From Ophiosphaerella korrae (Eukaryota; Ascomycota; Dothideomycetes; Pleosporales; Phaeosphaeriaceae): 64,000 bases of DNA. Each line of letters begins with the position of its first letter. The first letter of the stretch is position 1. A program made the position numbers and the translations under genes. Positions 27,448 through 40,600 of this stretch are shown in pieces. The notes beneath the pieces were generated by a model, which made no database searches, was not told the DNA's origin, and saw only the letters and a list, made by a program, of their open reading frames with translations. Location: positions 16,344 to 80,343 of the forward strand of contig JALNQF010000193.1 in NCBI GenBank assembly GCA_028456385.1, written 5' to 3'.

Positions 27448-29861
27448 TATAAAGACTATAAATACTAAGTAAGATAATAGGCTTAGTAAAGTAGAAGATT
27501 TATAAAGTAGCCTAAGTAAAAAAAAGCTAGAAAATATAATAAGCTTATATGTTATAAAAATAGGTATATTATAAAAAAATAAGATAAGCTATAATAAATA
27601 GTAAAGCTATAAAGAACTTTATAAATAAGAAGTTTATAAAAGAATAAAGAATATAGTATACTATAAAGAAGTACTCTTAATAAATAAGTATAATTAAAGG
27701 AAAACTATTCTATAAACTAATAAAGTTTAAAATAGTACCTACGATAATAAAATTAAGAAGGCTAGATATTAAGAACTTAGTTATAGATATAATAATAATT
27801 AATAATAAATAAAATATAATCCTAGAGAAACTATAGCTACAAATAGCTAATTTAAGAATTAATTAGAGAATAGGGGTTATAGATTACCCTAAGAAAAAAA
27901 TATTAAAAGCTAATATAACTAAATATAAAGGAGAATTCTAAGATTAATATAAAAAATAGGAAAAGTAACTTATAGAACTAGAAAGCTACTTTCTAGAATA
28001 CTAGCTATAGGACTTAGTAATAAACTTAGAAGAAAGAAAAGATATAAGTTAGAGCTTAGTCTATAGAAAAACTAAAGAAGAATTAAAGATTAAATAAGCG
28101 TTTATTAAAAACGTAATAAAAAAGAGATAGATATAAAATTTTTAAACTTTAGTAGTATAGAGACTTATATTTATAGATAAGAAAGAGAAAGATAATAAAA
28201 GACTTTACGTTAACTTTTAGAAAATAAAAGTAACTACTAATTAAAACTAATACCTCTTATTATATATAGATAATATGTAAGTAAAGCTATAAAAAGTAAT
28301 AATCTTTATAAAGCTAGATATTTAGAATACCTATTATTAGATTATGATTAAAAAAGGCAATAAATAGAAAATAGTATTCTAAATATAATATAAACTATTT
28401 AAATATATAGTTATCCTCTTTAGACTAATAAATTTACTAGTAGTGTTTTAAGAAAGAATAAATATCGTTTTAAGAGAGTACTTAGACGTATTAATATTTA
28501 TATACTTAGATAATATCTTTATATTCTTAGAAATAGAGGAAGAATATATATAATATATATATATAAAGTACTTAAAAGACGAGCGAAGAATTAACTATTT
28601 CTTAAAATAAGAAAATACAAATTCTATGCTAAATAAATTAACTTTCTAGGATTTATTATTAAACTAGGAAGTATATAAATTAACTTAAGTAAGATTAAAG
28701 TAATTTAAGAAAAGCTAATACTAAAAAACGTATAAAAAGTATAGTAAATTTATAGGTTAGTAAACTTTTATAGAAAAATTATAGTAAGATAGTCTAAGTA
28801 TATAGAGCTATTAACTAAACTTATAAAAAAGGATATACTATTTAATTAGATAAAAGAATACAATAAAGTATTTAACGAGATTAAAATAAAGTTTATAGAG
28901 AATATAGTTATTTGAATATATAATCTAGACCTACTAGTAATAGTAAAAATAGGTATATCTAATTTAGTATATAAGATAGTACTAATACAAGAAGACTAAA
29001 ATACTAAGTAAGAGTACTTAGTTAAATACTACTCTAAAAAGATAAAGATAGTAGAATATAACTACTTAATCTAATATAAAGAAATAGTAGTAATCTATAA
29101 AGTATTTAAGTAATAGATTATATACTTATAAAAAGTAAAATATAAAATAAAGGTCTATATAAACTATAAGAACCTTATAAGGTTTATAATAAATAAGGAC
29201 TTAACTTAATACTATATAAGATAGTAAGAATTCTTATTAACGTTTAACTTCAAAGTTCTATATATTAAAGGAAAAGATAACTAGTTTATAGATACTTTAA
29301 GTAAAAGACAAGACCTATAAGAAAAGTAAATACTATTAGTATAGTTTTAATTAAGAATAAAGAAAGAGATTTAATTTTAAATAAAGCTAGAATAGCTATA
29401 ATACTTAAAAAAGAGAGTAGCGAGCTAGATAACTTAATCTAAAAAGAAATAGAAAAGGCCTCTAATAAAATAGAAAAGCTAGAAATCTAAGATAGACTAG
29501 TAAAGGCCTATAAAAAAACTTATATTCTAAGTAAGATTTAGAGAGAATTTATACAATAATTCTATAAACTACTAGTATATAGATACTAGAGAATTAAAAA
29601 AATACTAAATAGCTTTTAAGAAACTACTATATATAAAAAGTAAGGCAACTAGTAATAGAAGTACTACAAGACTATATAGAATATTATAACTAGTTAAGGT
29701 ACTTAAGTAACTCTAGAAAGTTTTTATAATAGACTTTATTATAAAGTTACTAAAGTTAAAAGATCTAATATTAGAAGATAAGTATAATAAGATCTTAATA
29801 ATAGTAGATAAGCTTATAAAGTACTTATACCTTAGACTATATAAAAAGAAAAGTAAGATAG
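27448..29861 (+). mobile_element. E2 right arm: protease, RT, RNase H, start of integrase
   Basis: The E2 frame resumes directly after the TAAAA duplication. It shows protease (about 27590), RT (YLDN box 28503-28514), RNase H (about 28960-29300) and the N-terminal integrase region, then stops at 29861 where E6 is inserted. The remainder of integrase, the chromodomain and the 3' LTR of E2 are absent from the window. This is among the most strongly mutated copies. Confidence 0.82.
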
Positions 29862-30269
29862 TATTATAGAAATAATAAGAGAAATCGAGATAGAACTAAT
29901 TAGTCTTAACTTAAGTACTAACAAAGTATAGGATAAGTAGAGTAATAACCTAGATTAGGAAATAACCTACAATTAGGATACGTAACATAAGTAATCTATA
30001 GTTACAAGTAATAGATTAAAATAATTTATAAATATCTACCTTAGATTATACATTAGATATAAGTATATAGTTAGTAGTAATACGTATTATTAGGATAGTA
30101 TTAGTAATTTAATTATTAACTATAAGCAATAATACCTTAATATTGTAAGAATTATTCTATTATTTATAAGCCTATTATACAATTACCTCTATACTTAAGT
30201 TATTAACTCTTAATCTACTATACTCTCTCTTTTTACTACTTATAGTTAATAACAAGTAACTCTATAATA
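29862..30269 (+). repeat. E6 5' LTR
   Basis: It begins TATTATAGAAATAATAAGAG and ends AACTCTATAATA. It contains the family blocks and a TATATAG box. Confidence 0.82.
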
Positions 30270-31144
30270 CTTTACTAATATAGTTATTAAAAGAAGTAAA
30301 GTGTAAGTAGCGTATAGTCTAAGCTAATATAATAGTAGAAAGTATTACTAAAAAAGGAGGTAAAGTACCTCTAAGTAGTTATAAGTTAGATATAACTAAC
30401 TAGAGAGTAGTTAAGTTAAACCTAAATAACCTAATTACTAATAAAGTGACTATGTAATTATTAATTAATACTCTAACTACGTAGAATAAAGAACTAAAAA
30501 ACTATATTAAGTAGAATAAAGCTTAGATAAAAGCTATTATAGTAGGACAAAATTATATAGAATAAATTACCTAGAGACTAGAACTTAGTGCGACGAAAAA
30601 ACTACCTAAAATCTTAGTACTTAATAAGTTTAATAGAATAAGAAAGATACTAAGACCCTTTTTAGTATTAGTATAACTTTAAATAGATATACAAGTACCT
30701 TACTTTAATATAGAAGAAAAGAAAGTAGTATATATAAGAATATACTTTAAAGAAGATATAATAAGATAGTGTTAACCTTACTAAATAAATTATATATTAT
30801 AAGCTCTAAGAATATAAAAAAATAAGATATAAGCTATCTTTAGAAGTTATAAATACTTTATAAAACAAATAAAAGTAGTATTTAGAAACGTAGATATTAC
30901 TTAATAAGCTAAAGATAAGCTAGAGAAGCTTAGATAAATTAAGAGCGTACTAGAATATATATTATAGTTTAAATAACTATTACAAAATATAGAATAGAAT
31001 AAGCTATCTCTAATATTATAATTTAAACAAGGACTAAAATTAAATATCTAATACAAATAATTTAGATAGAGAAACTAATAACACTAGAAGCTCTAAAGAG
31101 ACAAGTAATATAAGTAGATAATAATCTTTAAGAATAAAAGATAA
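29862..31144 (+). mobile_element. E6: 5' LTR and gag fragment
   Basis: The 5' LTR (29862-30269) is followed by a leader (CTTTACTAATATAG) and a gag frame (about 30320-31144) that aligns with gag of E4, E5 and E8 up to the region before the zinc knuckles. It is cut at 31144 by the minus-strand E7. The rest of E6 is not found to the right of E7. Confidence 0.82.
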
Positions 31145-31550
31145 TGTTATAGATACCTATTATTAACTACAAGTAACCTATTCTAGGGTTATTAGTAGAT
31201 TAGAAGGTAATAACAAAAGCTTGTATTATAATTAAGTAATAACTATAAACAATAGTTAATTTATGTATATAATATTAAGTATTAGAGTTCTAGGTTAGAG
31301 ATTAGATTAGTAATACTATCCTAATAATGCGCATTACTATTATTATATACTTAGTTCTTTTTTAGTAATTTATAACTTTATATTTCCTAAGATTACGAAT
31401 TTATAAATTTATTACGTGTCCTAGTTATAGTTAGTCTTTTAATTAAGTTTGTTATCTTATAAGATATTACCCTACTTACTCTATACTTTGTTAGTAGCTA
31501 CGCTAAGGCTAATTAGCTCTATCTTAATTTCTCTTATTACTATTATAACA
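31145..31550 (-). repeat. E7 3' LTR (subtype a)
   Basis: It begins TGTTATAGATACC on the plus strand and ends ATTACTATTATAACA. Its U3 part is unlike that of the LTR at 44924-45356, although R/U5 parts align. No matching target duplication flanks the pair. Confidence 0.8.
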
Positions 31551-31689
31551 CTATCCCCTCTTCTATATAGGTTTCTATCTCTCTATCCTAAAGCTAAAGT
31601 TCTTTATCTAGTTTCTTTATTAATTTCTAGTTCCTTATTACTCCCTATACTATCTTGTTCCTAATATAATAAACTTCTTCTTATAGCTT

Positions 31690-32235
31690 GTATTATTTAT
31701 AACAAGGTTAAGATACTCCTCTATTATTATTATACCTTATTAGGTCTTTTATATCTTATATCTTTAAATAATAGTAAGTACTATAACAAGTATATTCTTG
31801 TAAATATTTAGTATAAATATATTTCTTCTAGTATTTTACTTATAGAGTATAAGTATTTAATTTCTATATAGTCTCTTTCTACTAAGTTATATAAGGTAAG
31901 CTATTAATAGAGCTTAAGAGAAACTATTATTATAGCTTACTATAGCTAAAGCTAAGTATAAGTTAACTTCTTATAAGCTAGTAAAGCTTTATTCTTATAT
32001 TAAGCGTCTTTATAAGTTAAAAGCTTATAATAATACTAAGTTATCTAAATAGTCTTATATACTAAAGGCTAAGTTAGATTTTAAAGATGTAGTAGAGGCT
32101 ACTCTAGCTCCTATCGCGTTAAGCGCTCCTATTATCTCTCTATCTATTAGTAGTATTACTAATTTTCTTAGTTTACTATAAGGCGCTCTAGAAGGTTTTA
32201 ACTTTAAAACTCCTCTAGTTTCTTAAGGTAGGTAA
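31690..32235 (+). pseudogene. Antisense accessory ORF of E7
   Basis: Opposite to pol of E7. It contains LLYYYYTLLGLLYLISLNN, aligning residue for residue with the Cys-rich block of E8, with Tyr where Cys TGY would mutate to TAY. It continues into the coiled-coil part and ends ...LVSQGR and TAA at 32233-32235. Degenerate through RIP. Confidence 0.5.
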
Positions 32236-34861
32236 GGTTATTTTCTAGTTCCTATATATTTTCCTATAGTTATCTTCTTTTATCTATACCTATCTATTTT
32301 ACTAGGTAGTAATTCCTTCTATTATAGAATTAGTACTATAGGATTTTTTTAACTTCTTATTCTTTTTATTCTCTATATATATCTACTTCGTAAACTAGTA
32401 GTTCTACTTCTTGTAGTACTTTCTCTAGTAGTACTACGTAGAATATTAGGTATATCCTTATTTTATCTAGTAGTCTTAGGTTAAATATAACTAGTATAAC
32501 TCTTTTTTCTATTTTATATAGTTTTATTTTAACGTAATCTAGTTTTAAACGTAATTGTTTACTTTTAATATTTCTTTATACTAACTATACTTTTTCTCTC
32601 TCTCTAAATTAGAGTTCTTCTTAGTATTTTTTATTGTAGTACTTTACTATTTAATCCTATAAGAATTCTATATCCTATTATAGTTAATTGTATATCTCTC
32701 TAAGTCTACTAGTAAAGTTTTCTCTTCTTAGAGACTAAGATGTTTTAAATCTTAGTATCTAATATATATTAGAGTTAAATCTATAGTTTATAAAAAAGAG
32801 TAATACTTTTATTACTATATTCTTTACGCTATTATATACTAACTATACTATAGGTAGTAGCTATACCTAATTATTCTAGTTATAGTTAAGGTAGTATCTT
32901 AAATATTACTCTACTATCTAATTTATTTATTCTAATTATCTATTTATCTATAGATAGTATACTATTAATATTTAATATTTAATTCCTAATAACGCTATTA
33001 TTGTTCTCTATAGTTTTAATATAAATCTTATATCTCTATCTATAATAATTTTATCTAGAATACTATATTAGCTAATTATAGTCTCTAGAACCTAGTATAT
33101 AGTAACTTCTATTCTACTTTTCTCTTTATATAGTCTAAAGTATAAGTACTTTATAAGTTTATTTACTATTATTAGGATTCTATTATACTTAACACCTAAT
33201 ATTAGGTCTTTTAACTTAAGTAGCTTTGTAATAAAGTCTATTATAATAATTCCCTAGAGTTATTCTAGTACTTTAACTAGTTATAGTATTCTATATAGTA
33301 TATATCTACTATACTTGTTTCTATAGTATTCTATATAGTCTCTTAGTACTTCTATTACTAGTTATTTTACTTTTAAGATATAATAATCCTTTAAGAGTCT
33401 ATCTAGTATTTTATTAATACTTTAGTATCTATATACTAGTTGTTTATAAAACTATTATATAAACTCTTTCTATATTTTACTTTAAATATATATTATTCTA
33501 TAAGCCTTTATAAATCCTTTTTAGATCTTAAGTTTTTTTATTTTTTTAGGAGCCTTCTCTATTTCTTTCTAAATCTATTTATCTAGCTTACTACTCTTTC
33601 TTTTAAGTGTTGTAACTATTTTTAGTATATTTAGAACTAAATATCCTTTTTTATTCTTAACTAAAACTATACTAGTAGTATTTACTTCTTCTTATAAATC
33701 TAGTCTTCTACTTAAGGCGTCTACAAATTAGTTATCTTTACCCTTAGTATATATAATTTTAAGGTTAAATATTAATAGGAATTCCTACTATCTTATATAG
33801 TATTAGAATAAGTCTTTATTTAGTATAAATCCTATAAGATTCTTGTAGTCTATATAGACCTTTGTTTAATATTTTGTTCCTTATAAATATACTCTCTATT
33901 ACTTAAATCTTTTATAGATTACTAGTATTTCTTTATTATAAATTAAGTAGTTAAGTTCTACTAGCTTTATTTTCTTAGAAAAGTATTTAACTAAGTATTA
34001 TTACTTTATAGCCTAGTCTTCTTGTATTAGTACTATTCTATAGACTAAGTTTAATATATCTATCTTTACTATTACTAGTAGGTCTAGGTTATATATTCTA
34101 ATAACTAGGTTTTTTATAAACTTTTATTTAATTTATTAAACACTTTGTTATATTCTTATATCTATTAAAATAGCGTGTCTTTTTTTATAAGTCTTATTAA
34201 TAGTTCTATTATCTTAAACTATTTTACTATTAACTTTCTATAGAAGTTTACTAACCTATAAAACTATTATACTTCTTATAAGTTCTTTAGTATTAGCTAT
34301 TCCTAGATTACTTTAATCTTGTTTAAGTTAATCTATATTTTACCTAGTTTAATAATAAATCTAAGGAAGTCTATTTCTTTTATATAGAACTCGTATTTCC
34401 TTATTTTAAGAAATAGTTTATTTTCTACTAGTTTTTCTAGTACCTTGTATATATATTATATATATTCTTCCTCTATTTCTAAGAATATAAGGATGTTATC
34501 TAAGTATATAAATATAAATACGTCTAAGTATTCTCTTAGGACTATATTAATTCTTTCTTAAAACGCTACTAGTGCGTTTATTAATCTAAATAGTATAACT
34601 ATATACTTAAATAGTCTATACTACGTTTAAAACGCTATTTTCTATTTATTACCTTTTTTAATTCTAATTTAACAATAGGCGTTTTAGATATCTAATTTTA
34701 TAAAGATTTAAGCTTTCTATAGCTTATCTTATATCTTATCTATCTATAGTAGAGGATATTAGTTCTTGCTTATAATTATATTTGTTTTTCTAAAGTCTAT
34801 ATAAGGTCTCTTATTACTTATCTCTTTTTTGTCTATAAATATAAGTCTATGCGCTACTAAA

Positions 34862-35028
34862 ATATTACGCTATAGGCTGTAGTAGGCTATAGCTATATAA
34901 AGCGCAAGTAAGGGCGAGGGCCCTTAGGTAATATATATACTGTTCTACTCCTGTATTTAACGTTGTTAAATACTTAGTTACCTTTTTAGGTTTATATAGC
35001 GTAGTAGAGTAGAGCTGCTATATAATAT
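34862..35028. mobile_element. Short insertion (about 167 bp), MITE-like, in the RT region of E7
   Basis: Compared with other copies, E7 has an extra segment here running from ATATTACGCTATAGGC to CTGCTATATAATAT. The extreme 6 bp are inverted repeats (ATATTA/TAATAT), and GCTATATAAA recurs in inverted order further inside. It is GC-richer than its surroundings (GGGCGAGGGCCC) and non-coding. The element class is uncertain; no clear target duplication. Confidence 0.45.
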
Positions 35029-37217
35029 AAAAACTAAGATTCTTGTATCTATCCTTTCTTTATTGCGTTTTTAATAAATATTCTTTTAATTTTTAATTAT
35101 TCTTTAGTTTTTTAATAGACTAGGCTCTATCTTATATTTTTTCCTTCTTCTAAGTCTATTACTAAGTCTTATAGTTAATATTCTAGAAAGTAGTTATTAG
35201 GTTCTATAAATTATTTTTCTTATTTCTTATATTCTTCTAAGAACTCTCTATTATGTATACTTATATTAGCTAATTCTCTCTATTCTTAAATTAATCCTTA
35301 GGTTAGTTCTCTATAACTATAGTATTCCTAATATTATATCTTGTTTTTTATTAATTATTATTATATCTATAACTATATTCTTAATTTCTAGTCCTTTAAG
35401 TCTTAGTGTAGAGGGTACTGTTTTAAACCTAATAGGTTTCTAGAATAGTTTTCTTTTAATTATACTTAATTATTAAGGGTTTCTTTTTATTATATAATAT
35501 ATTCCTTGTTTTTCTATAAACTTCTTTAATATAAAGTTCCTTGTAGCTCTACTATTAATTATAGCTTATACCTTTTTTCTTTAAAAAGTACCTTGTTTTA
35601 TAATATATAGGCCTATTATACCTTCTAACCTATTATACTTAGGTTATTCTTTATATTATCTATTCTTTTATAGCTACTACTTTACTTTACGTTTATAGTT
35701 TTTATACTTTAGACGTTTATTATATATATACTTATACTATAGCATTCCTTAAATATATTCTTTAGATAGCTTAGGTCCTAGTCTAATTAATATATATTCT
35801 TTATTAAGTATTTTAATAATTTCCTAACCTTAGATTTCTTTCTTAGAGATTACCTTTATATAGTTGTATCCTTCTTTTTATATTAGCTATATATAGTTAC
35901 GTACTTTTATTTCTTTATATAGATAATAGTTTGTATTTAGGTATAATACCTAGGATATTTTAAAGTATACTAGATACTCGAGATCTATTCTTTTATTGTC
36001 TCCTACCTAGTACTTATCTATACTAGGTCTTGTTATTACTAGGGCGTAGTATACTACTAGTATACGTAGTATATAGGCTTTATTAATCTATTACGTTTTT
36101 CTTACAAGGTACTACTACTTTCTTTATATAGGTATTCTTCTTACTATAACTATATATTATTCTATCTATTATTAGAATATTATAAACTTCTTTATTCTAG
36201 GATTACGTTCTTTCTAGTCTTTATACGCTTCCTCTATACTTATAACTAGTAAGTATTTTTAAATAAACTTCTATTCTTTATTTTGTTTTTCTATATCTAT
36301 TATTATATAGCTATTATAACTATATATATCTAGCTAGGTATACTTTATACTTCTTACGCTAACTTATCTCTTATCTTCTTATAGTCTTTTAGAGGAGACT
36401 ATATTAGTCTCTTTATCTAGTACTAGTCCTTTAGCCTAGATTAATAGTATCTAGGGTTTTTCTCCTTTTAAGTCTTCTATTAGTAAGTCTATTATATAGG
36501 CTATTTCTTCTAGCTATACTTTTATTCTATTTTCTTTTATTACTACTACTCTATTCTTTTATAAGAACTATCCTACACTTTACTTACTAGAAAAATATAT
36601 ATAGTAGTTATTATTATAATAAAAGGTCTAATTAAGTATTATATATTGTATTTTCTTACTCCTAGCTACTTTCTTATAAGGTTTAGCCTATACTTTTAGT
36701 ACTTCCTTTCTACCTTTAGTTATCTTTAACTAAGCTTCTTTATCTTTTTTAAAGTCTTTACTTCTATAATCTTTTATAAAGTGTCCTAGCTTCTTATATT
36801 TATAGTATACTATATCTTTTTTCTATTTTAACTAGTAATCTTTTATATAGTATCCTTTCTTACTATAGTTAAAGTATGTAAAGTCTTTGTTCTTCTTTTG
36901 CTTTCTATCCTTATTAGCGTTAAAGATTATAGGGTCTCCTATATTATAGTTTCTAGGTTATCCTCTATATTTATTTATCTTCTATTCTTAGAAGTTATTA
37001 TTAATTTATATTACTTATTGTTTTAGAGCTTCTAATATCCTTAGCTTTTCTATATAGTTTATTTTATACTAAATTTTTAACTTTAGTTCTTATTTAAACT
37101 ATAATATTAGAGATAGCTTATTCTATTCTATATTTTGTAATACTTATTTAAACTATAATATATATTTAGGAATACTCTTATATTGTATAAGCTTTTTAAG
37201 CTTCTCTTTAGCTTGTT

Positions 37218-37678
37218 TATTACAGTAGTAACAAGGGAAACTGAGATAGAACTAATTAGTCTACGCTCAGCTACTAACAAAGCATAGGATGAGTGGGGTA
37301 ATAACCTATAGGACAACGAGTTCGATTAGGAAGCTAACTACAACATAGATACGTAACGAATTCGTAAATTCGCGATCTTAGTAAACACGAAGCTACGAAG
37401 CTATTATGTAACAAATTCGTAAATTCGCGATCTTAGCAAATACAAAGTAATGAAGCTACCAAGATATTATTACTATATAGTTAGTAGCAATGCGCATTAT
37501 TAGGATAGTATTAGCAATTTAATCCTTTAACTACAGAACGCTAATACAAGACAGTTGCAAAACATCTTCTATTATTTATAGTTATTATAGATCCCTACAC
37601 AAACTTTTGTTATTACCTTACAATCTACTAACCCTTTAAAGATAGGTACTTGTAGTCGACGATAAGAGGCCTATTACA
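37218..37678 (+). repeat. E8 5' LTR
   Basis: It begins TATTACAGTAGTAACAAGGG and ends GGCCTATTACA. U3 has a twofold repeat built on GTAAATTCGCGATCTTAG. A TATATAG box at 37474-37480 lies 36 bp before ATTAGCAA (37510-37517), which is complementary to TTGCTAAT just after the LTR (37681-37688). Confidence 0.93.
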
Positions 37679-37680
37679 CC

Positions 37681-37688
37681 TTGCTAAT
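37681..37688 (+). promoter_or_regulatory. Putative self-priming primer-binding site of E8
   Basis: TTGCTAAT starts 2 bp after the 5' LTR and is the exact complement of ATTAGCAA at 37510-37517, near the expected RNA start. No TGG-initial tRNA-type site is present. Tf1/sushi-type chromoviruses are known to prime from their own RNA 5' end; the assignment here is inferred from complementarity. Confidence 0.45.
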
Positions 37689-40600
37689 TTAGTTATTGCG
37701 AGAAGCAAAGCGTAAGTAGCGCGCGGTCTAGCTAATACGATAGTAGAAAGCTTAACAAGCAAAGCCCTTAGGAGTAGTTATAAGTTAGATAGTACTGTAT
37801 AGGAAACGATTAAGGATTATATAAACAAACTAATTAACAATAAAGAGGATATAAAGATAGTAATCGAAGCACTAGAAACGTAGAATAAGGAACTGCAAGA
37901 CTATTTAAAATAGAACGAAGTACAAATTAAAGCTATTATCGAAGGCTAGAACTAGATAGAATTAATTACCTAACGACTAGAAATAAGTGTAACGAAAAAA
38001 CTACCTAAGATACCCGTCCTTAAGAAGTTTAATAAGATAAGGGAAAAACTAAGACCCTTTATAGCCTTAGTATAACTCTAGATAGACGTACAAGTACTAT
38101 ACTTTAACACAGAAGAAAAGAAGGTAATATATATTAGAATGTATCTTAAAGAAAATGCAATAAGATAGTTTAAACCCTACTAGATAGACTATACGATATA
38201 CGCTCTAATAACCTAAAAGGATAAAACAAGAGCTATCTTTAGAAGTTACGAATACTTTACTAGACGAATAAGAGTAGTATTTAGAGACATAGACGTTACC
38301 TAATAAGCTAAAGAATAGCTAGAAAAGCTTACATAAAGCTAGAGTATTCTAGAGTACGTATTATAGTTTAAATAACTATCGCAAAATATAGAGTAGAATA
38401 AGTTAGCTTTAATATTACGATTTAAACAAGGACTAAACTTAAAAATCTAATACAAAATAATTTACATAGAAAAACCTTAAACGCTAGAAGCTTTAAAATA
38501 ATAGGCAATACAAATTAACGACGATCTTTAAGAATAGAAGAAGAACAAGTATAGAGGTTATACCTAGAATTAGGATAAGGGAGACCCTATAATCCTCAAC
38601 GCTAACAAGGACAAGAAGAGGAAGGAGAATAAAAACTTTACGTGCTTTAACTATAGTAAGAAAGGCTACTACGCGAAAGACTGCTAATTACAAAAGAAAA
38701 GGGATATAGTATACTATAAATATAGGAAACTAGGACACTTTGCAAAAGACTATAGAAGTAAGGACCTAAGAAAAGATAAAGAAACTTAGTTAAAAATAAC
38801 TAAGAACAAGAAAGAAGCACTAAAAGCACAAGCTAAACCTTAGGAGAAGGTAGTAGAGAGCAAAGAAGTATAACATATAATGCTCTATTAGACCTTTTGT
38901 TATAATAATAACTACTACATATATCTTTCTAGTAAATAGGGAGTAGTATAGTTCTTATAGAAATAGAGACATAGAGTAGCTATAACAAAAGAAAGTAGAA
39001 CAAAAGTATAGCTAGAAGAGATAGCCTATATAATAGACCTACTAATAGAAGATTTAGAAGGGGAAGAACCCTAGACCCTATCGATCTAGGCTAAAGAACG
39101 AGCACTAGATAAAGAGACTACTATAGCTTCCTCTAAAGAACTGCGAGAAAGTAAAAGACAAGTTAGTATAAGAGGCATAGAATATACCTAGCTAGATATA
39201 TATAGCTACGACAGCTACATAACAATAGATATAGAAGAACGAGACGAAGAATAGAGATTTGTTTAAACATACTTAATAGTTATAAGTATAGAGGAAGTAT
39301 ACGAAGACTAGAAAGAACGTAATCCTAAGGAAATAAAGTTTACACTATTTTAAGAATAGATAAAGTAATATATAGTTATAGTAGGAAGAATACCTACATA
39401 AAAAGAATAGTAGTACCTTGTAAGAAAAACACGATAGATTAACAAAGCCTACATACTAAGAGTACTAGTAGTGTACTATATCCTAATAATAGATACACCT
39501 AGAAGAGATAAGTACTAGGAAGGGGATAACAAACTAATAGACCTAAAACATCTAGCACACTTTAAAGTATTATAGATATTATACCTAGATAGGAATTACA
39601 TTATATATAGAAACTCTAAAGTAAACAACAATGTATAGCCTATATAGAGAAGAGGCTATAACTATACAAGAGTAATCCTAGCAGAAGATATCTAAAGATA
39701 GGAAATAATCCTAGAAGATAGATACGTAGTAGTAAGACCTAGTCTAAAACTATTAAAAAAATGCGTCTAAGGAGGACTATAGTATAAGTGTATATACAAC
39801 AAATACCTAAAACACGAAGAATACAAGCTTAAAGTAGGCCTATAGCTTAAGAAAAACAGATAGTTTGTAAAGAAGCCTAAGTAAGAATAGCTAGAAGGCG
39901 TAGGAGGCCTACATATTACAAAAATAGGTACTTACTAGGAAAGAAAAGTACGATTAATAATTAATAGCAGAGCTACAAGAAACTTTATATTAAAGAAGTT
40001 TGTAGAAATATAAAGAATAAGGTATACAACAAAAAAATATCCTTGACAATTAAGCATAATTAAAGGAAAACTATTCTAAGAACCTATTAGATTCGAAACA
40101 GTTCTCTCTACATTAAAACTAGAAGGAATAACAATTAAGAATATAGTTATAGATATGACGACAATCGATAACAAACAAGATATAATACTAGGAATGCTAT
40201 AGTTATAAATAACTAACCTATAGATTAATTAGAGAACAGGAAAAATTAACTACTACAAAATAGACACGTTAAAAGCTAACATAAGTACTTGTAAAGGAGA
40301 ATTCCTTAAAGAGTACAAGAAATAAGAAAAACAACTTATAGAACCTAAAGATTACCTTCTAGAACATTAACTATAGGACCTAGCGATAGAACTAGTAGAA
40401 GGCAAAGACGTAGGATAGAGCCTAGTCTACTAGAAAACAGAAGAAGAATCTAAAATTAAACGAACATTTATCTAGAAAGTAATAAAAAAGGGATAGATAA
40501 AGGAATCTAAATCTTTAGTAGTGTATAGACTTATATTTGTAGATAAAAAAAGAACGAGCAACAAGAGACCCTACGTAGATTTTAGGAAAACTAACGCAAT

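Larger units (their letters stand above)
31145..37212 (-). mobile_element. E7, left part: 3' LTR to gag
   Basis: A minus-strand chromovirus. From left to right on the plus strand: 3' LTR, purine tract (reverse of CTATCCCCTCTTC), antisense ORF, chromodomain (about 32240-32400), integrase, RNase H, RT (YLDN at 34495-34506), a short foreign insertion (34862-35028), protease (about 35540), CCHC region (about 36780-36900) and gag to 37212. E8 is inserted there; gag resumes at 44292. The 3' LTR differs from the LTR at the other end, so the element is probably a recombinant of two related copies. Confidence 0.82.
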
